Assembly (NCBI GenBank): GCA_033977485.1 | Contig: CM066998.1 | Location: forward strand, 30,195,501-30,259,500 | Direction: 5' to 3' | DNA from: Hydrangea macrophylla | Taxonomy: Eukaryota > Streptophyta > Magnoliopsida > Cornales > Hydrangeaceae | Length of the DNA: 64,000 bases | In this document: positions 22,287 through 33,463 of the stretch, in pieces | Layout of the letters: each line of letters starts with the position of its first letter | Position numbering within the stretch: position 1 is the stretch's first letter | Program-made: the position numbers and the translations under genes | The notes under the pieces: generated by a model | The model's input: only the letters and a program-made list of their open reading frames with translations | What the model was told of the DNA's origin: nothing | Database searches by the model: none

Positions 22287-23451
22287 ACGACTGTTCGAAC
22301 TTCTGACCTAAGACGAGGATCCTAGCTGCTGACTCCGGGAATCTATACTGACCTGACAGATTTTAAGAGGATTAGATCAGATTTTGACAGAGGCAATCAG
22401 ACAGACAGTGACAGTGACAGGTATGGACAGGCTTGTGTACAGACTGACTGAGACAGTGCGTACAGACTGGTAGGAATTGTGTATGCATATGAGACAAGCA
22501 TGCGGATGCGAGTCCTAAGCTAAATGAAGCCCCTACTTCTAACAGATAGCAGTTAAACAAATAAGGTCCTAGCCATACAGAGTGTGCTAACCTTACTTTC
22601 CAGTATGATCACCAAGGGATAACAGGGATTTCCGGGATACTTCGGGAATTTCGGATAGAGTTTCTGGGAGAAACATGGGTTTGGAAGATTTCTAGGAAAT
22701 TTGGATAGAGTTTCTGGGAGATAGTACAGAGTTTCTGGGAGAAACTGGTATATATGGGAAATCAGGGAGATCTAGACAGAGTTTCTGGAAAAACTGGTTA
22801 ATATGGTTGTATCTAGAATATCTAGACAGAGTTTCTGGGAGGAACAGGTTATGATGGTGATCATACTGTCTAGCTAGTTTTCATACTCCTATATCCTAGG
22901 ACCAACAAACAAGGTTTGCGGTGCATATCTTTATGAACATGGAGCAGACATCCTTGTCATGGTGCCTAGGCAGGTCAACTCAATGTGATCACATGTGAGT
23001 GATTGCCTTGGGGATCATAAGAAAGAGGTTTTGTTCTATGCCATATAAGCATCTACACAGCGCAGGTAATCCCATCAGGGCATACAACAGTTATATCACA
23101 TTGTCCTATCTGAAAAGATAAATGAACAGTCCTATGAAAGGTTCTACAGGAATCTATATGCAAAGGCTGGGTTTAGTCAAAGAGGGTCCGTTGACAAGAG
23201 TTCCAATATACCGTCAGGGAGACGGTACGGAGGTTTTTACTCTTTTTGATATACCTTGGAAGGTACAGTATCAACGGTGACTTGTGCCCTGGCACAGCAA
23301 GACCTGAACAATGTCAGCGCCGCGTTTCAGACACAGTCGGAGGGGGGGGAATGCAAGAGTGCAATGCGGTGAACCAAACACAGTAAAAAGATGATTTTAA
23401 GGATGCTTCTTATGAGTCAAACCTCTGTATTATTTTGTTTTAAAATAAAAA
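22287..23451 (-). other. Leader of element C
   Basis: Non-coding leader between primer site and gag. At about 22620-22860 it has degenerate repeats around gagtttctgggagaaac, the inverse of those in B. A short cagacagtgacagtgacagg run is at 22395-22425. No supported ORF. Confidence 0.55.
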
Positions 23452-23469
23452 TCCCCAGCAGAGTCGCCA
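23452..23469 (-). other. Primer binding site of element C
   Basis: In element sense it reads tggcgactctgctgggga, three bases from the LTR end. It differs from B's site at two positions. Consistent with the Ogre-type primer site; the tRNA was not verified. Confidence 0.75.
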
Positions 23470-23472
23470 GAT

Positions 23473-24461
23473 TGTGGATACCGGAAATCGGACCACTTCT
23501 CTTGTTTGAGATTGTTTTGAAATTAATTTGAATCAAAAAAAAGGAAAGGTCTGTTGAAAACAGATACAGAGTCGCCACTTGGTCTTTAAGGAACCAAGAA
23601 ACCTAATTTGACTCACCCAAATGGATAAAGGGCACCGGCCCTTCATAACCAAAGAACTTGGTTCGGGGTTTTGGTACGAGAGAGGAAGGAGCCTTTGTCG
23701 CGACTAAAACACCCTCAACTCGCCCCATCTTTCGACGGGCCTCAATTAGCATCCAAATAATCATCTTATACTATGTATGGTTCGGCAATTAATACTATGA
23801 TAGTATATTACATCACATAAGGAGATTTGAAATGGAAGATCTAAAGATAAGATATCATTCATAAGATCTAAGCCAAATATCACACAATGCAAAGTGAAAG
23901 ATCACACAAATAAACCTAGGAAAAATCGTCTAATCATGTATCAGATAATAAAGTTTTCCTAATCTAAAGGGACATGAATTGTTCTTGAAACAAATAAATC
24001 AAAGAAAGTAAAATATGCTTAGCAAACTAGTATGATGCATGTTATTCTTTGATAAAAGAAGACCTCTCAATCCCCGGGACGGATGAGAAAGGATGATTAG
24101 ATCAAGGGGAAGCATGAACGGGTGATCGAGTTCATTCCTTATAATCTCCTTAGATTAAGAGTTACAAAAACCCCAAATCTTGCATGAATGCAATGTATGT
24201 ATCTAAAATGTGCAAAGGTTGTAGTGTGTTTTGTGTACATGGATTTCTAGAATGACTTAGAAGTCTAAAATGTGTATGAATGAATGAATGAAATTAACAT
24301 GGGATGTGTACAAATGTAGTATGAACTACTTCCTAAGATATGAACTAATTTGGAATGCATATGAGCATCAAATCAAAGAATGAAAGTTGAAATGTACTTG
24401 CTGTGAATAGTGGACAGAACAGTAGCATGATCTTTTGGAATTTGAAAAGAGGGATTAGGAA
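23473..24461 (-). mobile_element. 5' LTR of element C, part next to primer site
   Basis: Left piece of the right-hand LTR copy, from tgtggatacc to the CACTA insertion point. The last three bases, gaa (24459-24461), are duplicated at 30657-30659. Confidence 0.92.
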
Positions 24462-24845
24462 CACTACAAGAAAAAACCCTTTTTATGACTTTTTTTATTT
24501 TGGGCTAATGACTATTTTAAAAAAAGAGTCATAACAAATACTTTTTTCTAACATAGATGACTCTTTTTGCAAATATAGTCATAAGATTGGTAAGTGGTGT
24601 TTTATTTACGACCATTTTTTTATTAGTCATAAATAATAAGATTGTTTATGACAGTTTTTTTAAAATGGCCATAAATAATAAAATTTTTTATGACAGTTTT
24701 TTTGAAAATGGTCATAAATAATAAGATGGTCATAAATAATAAGAGTTTTTATGACAGTTTTTTGAAAATGGTCATAAATAATAAGACTTTTATGACTTCA
24801 TTTTTTGGTAGTCATAAATATTCTTTATTTTTATGACTCTTTTTC
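24462..24845 (+). repeat. Left subterminal repeats of the CACTA element
   Basis: Repeated ttatgac and gtcataaataa motifs at 10-60 bp spacing. A segment of about 205 bp (24784-24990) recurs almost unchanged at 25262-25470, so the left end was duplicated. Confidence 0.8.
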
Positions 24846-27800
24846 TTTGAATTCTAGAATCAAACGCAAGTACTGTTTTGGGAAAAATAGTGAAAAAAGA
24901 CAATATGCTAAGATTTTTAAAGTTAAGATTCTTGATTAGGGAAAGGTCCTCTGTACAAAAATATTTTGTGAAATTTTACTTGGCATACACGAATATTATG
25001 TGAAATTTCACTAAATCTTTACATGAATATTAAGTAAAATTTCACTTAAATCGACCTTTGAGAGACTAGTTTTTAAGAAATTACTTTTTGAAATTGGACT
25101 ATTAACACTTGATAGTTACTTTTAGTGTCACAAATTTAGATTTTATTAAGAATCATATTAGATTTTTTATGACAGTTTTTTGAAAATTATCATAAAAAAT
25201 AAGATTTTTTATGATATGTTTGTGAAAAGTGTCATATATAATAAGTATTTAGAAAAGTGTCATAAATAACAAGACTTTTATGACTTCATTTTTGGGTAGT
25301 CATAAATATTCTTTATTTTTATGACTCTTTTTCTTTGAATTCTAGAATCAAAGTACTGTTTTTTGAGAAAAATAGTGAAAAAGACAATATTTTAAGATTT
25401 TTAAAGTTAAGATTCTTGATTAGGAAAATGTGCGCTGTATAAAAATTTTAAATGAAATTTCACTTGGTATACATGTAACACCCCGTATTTTCTTTATATA
25501 AATATTCATTAAAAAAAACAAAATAATGAGACAACCTAAATTTTTGTGTATACAACCATGGTTATTTATTTATATGCGTGTATTTATTTTATTCATTAAT
25601 TATTGTGTGAAATTTTATAGAGCTAAGTGGTGGAGTTAAGTTGTAAAAACTTAAGTTGAACAAGTCATTGAAGAATTGATGTGTTTATTTTTTTGTAGTG
25701 ATTATAGGCCCGTGAATGTGTTAATTTGTGTTTTTAACATTTAAATTAAGTACCCGGGTTATGTACACTCATTGGGTCACTCATTTTAGAACTTTAGAAT
25801 GTATTTCGGACCCATATAAAGCCTTTTTGTGAGGCCCCTAGACAAAAAACGGGATTTTTAGCCTTTTGTGTGTTTGTGTTATAATATATGTAGGTGTATC
25901 ATATATACATACATAATATACCTCCTAGGGTTTTGATAACAAAAAGAAAAGAAAAGAGAGACATGAGAAAAATAGAGCAGTCAAGAGAGAGAGAGAGAAG
26001 AAGAAGAAGAAGAAGATAATAAGAGAAGAAAAGAGGAACCCCAAATATTGTTTTGCGAATCTTCATCAACATTGAAGTCCTAAATCGGTGAGTTAACTTG
26101 TTATTTTCTTTCAATCTCGTTTGATTGAAATTTAAATGGATAGATTATTAAATTAGTATGGTTATGGGTTATGAGATTTAGGTTTTTATTTACAATGATT
26201 GAAGTTATGATTTGAGATTTATAGATGAGCCTTGGATATACATTTGAGCAATTATTCAATTTTCGGATTTGGGATTTTCACGGATCAGATTTTAGTAGAA
26301 AATTCCTAATAAATCATACGTTACAGTTTTCGTGATTCTGTCCGCTTAAGCCTGTAGGAAACGCAATTCTGGACAACTTTCGTCTAATGGTATTTTTCCC
26401 AAATCTGCACCGTTTGGGCAGAATATTCATATTACAGTAGCAGTTTTATGAATGTTAAAATAAGTGTATTTGCTATATCATATTTTTGTGTGATTTCGTG
26501 TTCGTTAACATAAATTAATTTATTTGTACATAGAAAGATATGAGTTCTCATGTATAGTTGAGCTTTGTGAAATTATGACTGTGTGATTTTGTGTGGGTTA
26601 TGAATCTGTGTGAACATGTAGCTGTTAATATAATTTTAATGGAAATTTGAGTTGAGATATATGAATCTATTATGAAGTAGAGTTTTGTGAAAAACGTGGA
26701 TGTATGAACGATAGAAAATCCTTAGAGTTCACCACTGCTCCTTATGATTTTAGGCCGCGACTTCGTGGATGACCCTTCCTTGTGTGATTAGACGGCGACT
26801 ACGTGGATGACCCGTCTCTTCATTATTTTAAGCCTTATGCCCGGCTTGTTGGTCTATTTCATGTGTATCTAGACATTGTTTTATTGACGTCAAGAACGTA
26901 AGGACTAGCCTTTCGGTGTATACTCAAATCCCAGTGATACCCCATGGGAGTTGGGACTGGAGTGGGAGTTAGTATTACGTTAGGAGACACATGGGATATA
27001 TGTGTAGGCTGGACCATGGATGGGTGGCCGATGTGGTGAACATAAGGTGTAATAAAATAAAGGGTAATTTAATATATAGTCCTAATATACGCATCTAACT
27101 AGAAATATGTCCTTTTTTAAAACGAATCTAGAAATTAGTCCCTTGCCTAATTTGAAGACTAAAATACCCCTATATCATTTTTATAGAAATATATATATAT
27201 ATATATGTATAACTATATATGGTAACTGATTTATCATCATTTACTCCACAATCCATACATGTACATATATAAACAGATTTATATATGATAAACAGTTACC
27301 ATATATAGCTAAAAGCTGAGAAAATATCTCCATATAAAGTCCACCATCACCAAGAAATTTCTAACAAACTCTTGATAAATTCGTACTATGTATTCAGAAC
27401 TTCATACTTAAAAACTGAGAAAATTATCAAAGAGAGTGCACTAAAATAGTGTGAAATTGCTCACTATATTAACTAAGTATTGAAAATAGTGAGAATTTCA
27501 TATTTTAATGCGTATAATAATGAAAAATTTCTCACTCATACTAAAAGGGTAGAACAACCCACTTTTTAAAACAAAAATAAGCATACACATAGAGAGGATT
27601 TGATGAGAAATTTAACAACAATTAACAATTTTCCAGAAGAATTCAAAAAAAAAAAAAATTACACCTTTTAAATTGATATGACGAGTAATTTCTCACAAAA
27701 TAAAAATAAATTTATCACTTTTTAATACAAATTTCTCACTTTTAGGTGAGAAATTCTCACTTTTCTCTCTATACCAGAACTCCAGACTGTGCTTCTCTCG

Positions 27801-27893
27801 AATTTCTGATCTGTGATTTTCTTTCTTGCATCAATCTGTGTAGAGAACTCTGGCCCTCAAGTTTCTTGTTCTCATTCACAACACAAATTGTTA

Positions 27894-28101
27894 CCAATCC
27901 CGTAGAGCCTCCAAAGATGGCATGTAACTCTCTAAATCGGCAACTCCGATGACGGCATCGGCATCAATCAAAAGGTAAGGATGATTGGTAGTGGCCACCG
28001 GAAAGTGATTGAGAAGCTTCTTTAATGGTTTGTAACAGAGAAATTTATCCCTCCAATCGGGTATGACTGCTTCAATATGCATCGGAAATCCCAAACTTCA
28101 T
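27894..28101 (-). pseudogene. SPX4-like: 5' fragment of an SPX-domain gene (SPX4-like)
   Basis: SPX proteins sense inositol pyrophosphates and restrain PHR transcription factors in phosphate signalling. On the minus strand, ATG at 28101-28099 starts MKFG, and after a 1-base frameshift the frame continues MHIEAVIPDWRDKFLCYKPL and KKLLNHFP. This is the conserved N-terminal helix pair of the SPX domain, closest in my recollection to plant SPX4. It ends with LEALRDW near 27896, where the sequence tggtaaca offers a GT splice donor; the next family motif is missing. Only about a quarter of a gene remains. The start is preceded by a cat-rich and ct-rich leader (28105-28190) typical of plant 5' UTRs, so promoter-proximal DNA was captured too. 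Non-functional. Confidence 0.75.
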
Positions 28102-28151
28102 CTCAACGATGATGATGATGATGAATATAATCCTTTTGTGTGATTGTATTT

Positions 28152-28185
<34 letters not shown>
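28152..28185. repeat. (GA)n microsatellite in the captured leader
   Basis: About seventeen ag units; on the minus strand a (CT)n run upstream of the SPX start codon. A shorter ga-rich piece follows at 28190-28204. Confidence 0.9.
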
Positions 28186-28188
<3 letters not shown>

Positions 28189-29177
28189 GTAAAGAGAGAG
28201 ATATATAAAATATGTGGAGTTCCTATCTCTCTCCCTATATATTTATATATTTATATATAGATAGTTGTTTGGGGTTTAAATTTAAAACCCCTAAATTTAA
28301 GTCTTTATTACTATATATATCTTTATTACTATATATATAGTCCGGATCTTAAAAAACGGACTGTGTAAAAAGTGAGAATTTCTCACAAAAAGTGAGAAGC
28401 GTGTAAAAAGTGAGAAATTTATTTTCTCACATAGATATACATATATGTATATATGCAACGAAGGGCATATTGGTTCATAAAATCTCTATCAAATTGAAAA
28501 AAGGGACTAAATATTGACTACCTTCCAAAATCAGGGATTAATTACTATACATGCAATATGGCTATGATCAATTCCTATTAATAGTCCAAAATAGGGACCA
28601 AACCTTATATTTTTATAAAATAAAATACTTTGTGGTGTTTTATTCTTGCGTTTAGAAGTTGAATTATAATTAATTACCTCTTATTGTGGTTGCATCGTAG
28701 AAAGTTGTGGACGCTTAGTCATCGAATTTTCTAATAATTTTTCGTGTTGTAATCGTTGTGTGTGAGAAAATTGTCTTGAAGTGACATTTTATTATCTAAT
28801 TTTAACTTTTAATATTGTCTTGAAGTGGACTCAAGGCTTTAAATTTCAAAGGGAAAAGAAGGCCAAAACCAATTTGGCAATTCGTAAAGGTAATTAAATC
28901 TGAATAAAAACATGGTAGATATAATAGTAGCTGTTTAAATTATACTTAGTATGTTATGGTTAATGTATTGATATAATGTATGTTGCGGTTATTCAATTGT
29001 TGCTGGGTATGTTTTCATTGTTTGAAATTTTTGGGAGGTTCTATTTATAGAGGAGACTCTGTCGAAAGTTTTAGAAATTCTAGGTCAACATTCATTCCAA
29101 GATAAGTTAGTTTTACCACAACTTGTGATTGCAGTAATTTATTGTTTGTCTAATATTTTTTATACATTTATTCATAG

Positions 29178-29252
29178 GGACCAAAGCAACTAGGAAATTA
29201 TGAATGTGGATACTATATGTTACTTTTCATGAAAGTGATATATAATGGATAA
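29178..29252 (+). pseudogene. Ulp1-like cysteine protease exon fragment of the CACTA element
   Basis: The frame encodes GPKQLGNYECGYYMLLFMKV and ends at a stop. The (Q)..GN.ECGYY.(M) pattern is the catalytic-cysteine motif of the Ulp1 (C48) protease-like proteins common in plant CACTA and Mutator elements. A following open piece, 29477-29542 (YEIHELNVLQLEFIEFIQEY, then stop), may be the last exon. The His and Asp parts of the catalytic triad are not recognised, so this is a remnant. Confidence 0.65.
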
Positions 29253-30079
29253 TCCATCCAAATCTATCAACATAAAGGTATTATCATAGTATTCTTTGTA
29301 AATGTGTCACCAAATTTTCTCTTCTTCTTGTTTTACTTTGATTCATAAATTGTGGAATTTTTTTTTTCATATGTGTTGGAGGTGGTGATGGTGGTGTTGT
29401 GGGGAGGGAATACATCCTTAACATCTCATTCTTTCCTAAACTTTTTCAGATGAAAGAGTTGTCTTAAAAAGTGAAATATGAAATCCACGAGCTAAATGTA
29501 CTTCAACTTGAGTTCATTGAGTTCATTCAAGAATACATTTAAGTATTGAAAATTTCAACATTTTTTCCTTTTTCCAGGTAATCTATATTTTTACAATTTA
29601 AGAAAATTATATACTCATTATATAGAATCTAATACATTGATTTCATTTTTGTTTCAGTATTACACAGTTAGACTACATGGAACAAATATTGCAAATAAGT
29701 TGATGTACTAGCGGAGATTGAAGAGTTTAAATAGACACTAATCTTGTTTTTATTTATTTATTTATATTTTTTTTAACAATGTTACATATACATTATTGGT
29801 TTGTTGGTTTAATACATACTTAGTGGTTACTGTTACATTTTTCTTGTACATAACTAATTATTAGATTGATTATTGAAAAATTTTGGTTGGAAAGAAGATA
29901 ATATCTGAATATGGTTCTTGAGTTGATTTGTAACATGCATGTTTTGATGATGTATTTGAATTGTGTAATCTTGATTGTTGGATTATCAACAAAATATTTT
30001 TTTTCTTTAAATGTGTTTTATATTATATATGACTATTTCATAAAAAACAATCATAAATTAGCAATAGTTCTACTAAAGT

Positions 30080-30640
30080 CATAAATAGTGTCATTATTTA
30101 TGACTTTTAAAATGTTATTTATGACTGTTTTGAAGATTATTTATGACTATAAAAAGATTATTTATGACTTTTTGAAGGTTATTTATGACTATTTTAAATA
30201 TTATTTATGACTATTTAAAGGTTATTTATGACTTTTTTGAAGATTGTTTATGATTTTTTAAATGGTTATTTATGACTAATTTGAAGATTATTTACGACTT
30301 TTTAAAGGGTTATTTATGACTTTTTTGAAGATTATTTATGACTTTTATAAAAGGCTATTTATGACTTTTTTAAAGATTATTTATGACTTTTTTAAAAGGC
30401 TATTTATGACTTTTTTGAAGATTATTTATGACTGTATCAATTCAAAAATAGTCATAAACAATTTGAAAGCACTCATTTTTTATGACTATTTTTTTAGAAC
30501 TGTTGTAAAAGTAATAATTATTTATGACTTTTTTAACAAACTCGAACTTATTTATGACTGCAATGTTATGACTTATTTTAAAAGCTTAAAAAAGAGTCAT
30601 AAATATACATTTATGACTCTTTTTTAAAGTCATAATAAGG
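30080..30640 (+). repeat. Right subterminal repeats of the CACTA element
   Basis: More than twenty copies of tttatgact with a spacing of roughly 20-25 bp, for example the series 30130-30440. They create an apparent ORF (30316-30627) that is only repeat. Confidence 0.9.
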
Positions 30641-30659
30641 GTTTTTTGTTGTAGTGGAA

Positions 30660-32939
30660 TGTTTTCAATGCATGATTTTTTATGGAGATGTTCCTTATTG
30701 TGTCTAGAACATAACCCAAAAGGCCAATATTGAATAGCTATCACAGATTGATAGAAATTATATAAACAATAGAGGTCACGCAGAAACAGAGTTTGTACTG
30801 TTGACTGAAATGTTAGAAAATCTTAGAAAATGAAAAAGAATGATCTAGAGGCCTATTTTATACCGAAAGTTCCCTAAGACATTGAATTTTAAGGGAAAAA
30901 TAAGTTAGGACCACCCCTTTTGGAAAAGGTTTCTGGAAAAGAGGTCGTAAGTTGACCTAGCTGCTGTGACAGCAAAAACAGAATGTTTGGAAGGAATGTT
31001 GGGGCCCCAAATATTTCCAAGTACTTCCAAGTCAAACCAAAAAATCATGGGTGTTCTCCAATGAGTTAGGAAGACTTTCCAAGTGGCCTTGTGTCCATAT
31101 GTTGAGTGTTGTGCTCTAGAAAAATCTTTGAACTCAACTCACTCACTGTTTTGACTCATTGTTTTGAAGATTTTGGAGAAAACAAAGTTTTGTTTCTTGA
31201 AACCAAATGAGAGGGATTGAGAGGGGTTTTGAAATAGATGTTTTGAAAACATGTTTTCAACACTCAATAAGGATCATAGCCACTTAGAATACCTACATCA
31301 AACTCATCATTTAAGAACCTCCAAGATTGTTGGAGAGATTTATTTTATTTTTGGGCATAACTTCAATACATTCCAAGAATACCTTGGAAGTATTGAGGTT
31401 ATGATCATCATCTATCAAACATGTTTTTGAGGTCAAGAGCTACTATCCATAAGGATTCACTCACCCCAAACTTCATGTCATCACTTAGATGATGATGAAC
31501 TAGTAAGTAAATAAAGAAAAGAAAAAAGAAATGAGATAAGGAGAGATGAACATATATATAATCAAGCAAGTAGATGATAATCAATAGATGATATTCATGA
31601 AGCATGAGACTTGTAGATTGGTGTATCACTCATATGTAATGACACTAGACATGGAAGAAGCTTCCACACTCTTGAATGCTCACTAAAATGGTGGTTGGGA
31701 TTATTGAATGTTGAAGTAAATGGAAGTAATGAAGTAAAAACAAAGTTAGAACTCACTTTTGTTTTGAAAAATCAAAGAAGAAAGCTTCTTTTCTCTCCAC
31801 TCTAACCTTATCTCTACACTTTCTCTCCCAAACTTTCTCTAAACTTGCATTTGACTCCCCCAAAATGAAGAGCAATGGGGGGTTTAAATAGGCCAATTTG
31901 GGGGTGATTTTGGGGTTTTAGAAGTACTCCCATTGGTCCCAAACAACTGTGAACATAAAACTATGTCGTTTTGGCTTTCAATTAATCAAATTGGACCCCC
32001 AAAAAAATTACAAAAATGGACTCTGCGAGGGATGAGTGCCGCGGCGGCAGTGGGCCAGTGCCGCGGTGGCAGTGCTCCTCTGAAGCCCAGAAAATTACGT
32101 TTAGGCCCCCAGAGGTTCCGGTATTCGCGAAAAGGCCCTATTTCGTCCGAAATTCACAGAAAATGCATACGAACTCCAAATTGAGGCTGTGATATACCGT
32201 TGGAAAGGTAATGGAGTCTACTTTACATAAAAAATAGTTCGGGGATAGGTCACTTTGAAAAGTTTTACGGTATTCGCGATAAAAGCCGATTTGATCGCCT
32301 TTTTCGCCTTTGGAAATTCATAATAAACTCGTTTTAAATCCGAAAATTATGTGCGATATACCGTCGGAAAGCTGTTGACCTCTAGTATCCATGAAAAATA
32401 TTTGAAAATTGTCACGGTGCCCCGGTTCTAAAGTCAAATTCCGGTCAAACTGGTCAAACCTGGGATTCCCGGGAAGTTCTGGAAACCTCTAGGAGTTCCC
32501 GGGAGCTGATGTTTTCGCTCGATTTTCTTTTGGAACTTGTTTTAATACTTTTCTCATGATTTAGAATGATTCTGGTGAATTCGGACGATTTCGGTCAAAC
32601 TTGGTCAAACTTGGTCAAACCTGGTCAAACCTTGGTCAAACCGGTCAACGGGGACTTTCCGGGAGCTTCCGGGACTTCCGGGGGTCTCTGGGAGCTGACG
32701 ATTTCACCCGATTTTCTCTTCAAAACTCATTTTATCGCTTTTCTTACGACGTAGCATGTTTTTAAAACTTTGGGACCAAATCTGGATGTTTTCGGGCTTT
32801 CAGGGCCATTTTGGTCATTCTGAGCATTCTGAGAGATAGAGCTGACTTCCGAGAGTCCTTTTGAGTCTTTTACGATCATTGTGAACCACCAAGCTATGGG
32901 TCTCCTAAATCTGATAGCCGACAAAATGGGGTGTCTACA
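30660..32939 (-). mobile_element. 5' LTR of element C, outer part
   Basis: Continuation of the LTR after the CACTA element, ending gtgtctaca at 32939. Together with 23473-24461 it is 3269 bp, one base different from the left copy. It contains the TTGAC cluster (32592-32650), GC-rich block (32035-32075) and TATA-like motif (31883-31890). Confidence 0.92.
32592..32650 (-). promoter_or_regulatory. TTGAC (W-box-like) cluster in element C, right LTR
   Basis: Second copy of the cluster at 16041-16099, apparently identical by eye. Confidence 0.55.
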
Positions 32940-32944
32940 GTCCA

Positions 32945-33442
32945 CCTTTAGATTAGGAAGTCTTGATTATTTGATATATGATTAGACGATTTTTCCTAGG
33001 TTTATTTGTGTGATCTTTCACTTCGCATTGTGTGATATTTGGCTTAGATCTTATGAATGATATCTTATCTTTAGATCTTTCATTTCAAGTTTCTTATGTG
33101 ATGTAATATACTATCGTAGTATTATTTGTCGAACCATACCTAGTATAAGATGATTATTTGGATGCTAATTGAGGCCCGTCGAAAGACGGGGCGAGTTGAG
33201 GGTGTTTTAGTCGCGACAAAGGCTCCTTCCTCTCTCGTACCAAAACCCCGAACCAAGTTCTTTGGTTATGAAGGGCCGGTGCCCTCATCCGCTTGGGTGA
33301 GTCAAAATTAGGTTTCTTGGTTCCTTAAAGACCAAGTGGTGACTCTGTATCTGTTTTCAACAGACCTATTTTCTTTCATTGATTCAAATCAATTTCAAAA
33401 CAATCTCAAACAAGAGAAGTGGTCCGAAGCCCGGTATCCACA
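32945..33442 (+). mobile_element. 5' LTR of element B, second part
   Basis: Right remainder of the 5' LTR after the insertion of element C. It matches 43712-44208 of the 3' LTR and ends ggtatccaca at 33442, directly before the primer binding site. The duplicated target of C (gtcca) occupies 32940-32944. Confidence 0.88.
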
Positions 33443-33445
33443 ATC

Positions 33446-33463
33446 TGGCGACTCCACTGGGGA
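33446..33463 (+). other. Primer binding site of element B
   Basis: The motif tggcgactccactgggga starts three bases after the 5' LTR end. It is the expected tRNA primer site for first-strand synthesis. Sites of the form tggcgactc... are typical of Ogre-like elements; the tRNA was not verified here. Element C has tggcgactctgctgggga at the matching place. Confidence 0.75.

Larger units (their letters stand above)
27062..28614. mobile_element. Mutator-like element carrying a host gene fragment (Pack-MULE candidate)
   Basis: A 1553-bp segment flanked by a perfect 10-bp duplication, ataaaataaa (27052-27061 and 28615-28624). The first and last 150-200 bp are diverged inverted repeats, with shared pieces such as aattagtccct / atttagtccc and aatac/aatat-gccc. 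A 9-11 bp duplication with long inverted repeats is the signature of Mutator-like elements. Inside lies an SPX-type gene 5' end on the minus strand. There is no transposase. The AT-rich target means the duplication could be partly coincidental. Confidence 0.6.
25474..28786 (+). mobile_element. LTR-like sequence inside the CACTA element (limits uncertain)
   Basis: Starts tgtaacaccccgtattttc, a common start of plant Ty3/gypsy LTRs, and continues with promoter-like, purine-rich and leader-like stretches (for example tatataaagcc-like at about 25810 and an agag-rich run at 25985-26015). A possible end is gtgaca at 28781-28786, but no target duplication matches (ataca before, tttta after). It is interrupted by the Mutator-like element 27062-28614. 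It could be a solo LTR whose right edge decayed. Confidence 0.4.
24462..30656 (+). mobile_element. CACTA (EnSpm) transposon inside LTR of element C
   Basis: Termini cactacaagaaaaaaccc (24462) and gggttttttgttgtagtg (30656) are near-perfect inverted repeats, with the 3-bp duplication gaa (24459-24461 and 30657-30659). Both ends carry dense subterminal tttatgac/gtcataaa repeats, the expected transposase-binding region. The interior has lost a recognisable transposase. It keeps an Ulp1-like exon (29178-29252) and contains LTR-like sequence and a Mutator-like element. It is therefore non-autonomous. Confidence 0.93.
13121..32939 (-). mobile_element. Element C: gag-only Tat/Ogre-type LTR retrotransposon
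   Basis: Inserted in minus orientation in the 5' LTR of element B. Its ends are tgtggatacc (13121) and gtgtctaca (32939), with target duplication gtccc (13116-13120) and gtcca (32940-32944, one mismatch). Without the nested CACTA element it is about 13.6 kb: LTR 3268 bp, internal region 16389-23472, LTR about 3269 bp. The internal region has a primer site, a full open Gag, a repeat-rich 3' region and a polypurine tract, but no pol. This fits the class of terminal-repeat retrotransposons with only a GAG domain. Confidence 0.92.

Noticed and set aside
27746..27890. Further exon of the captured gene beyond the SPX piece
   Set aside because: The minus-strand frame ENKKLEGQSSLHRLMQERK has no match to the next SPX motif and may be intron or another fragment; not supported.
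25474..28786. Complete solo LTR within the CACTA element
   Set aside because: The start is convincing but no matching 5-bp duplication or definite end was found, so it is listed only as LTR-like with low confidence.
30316..30627. Plus-strand open frame with repeated MTFLKIIYDF
   Set aside because: Generated by tttatgac subterminal repeats of the CACTA element.
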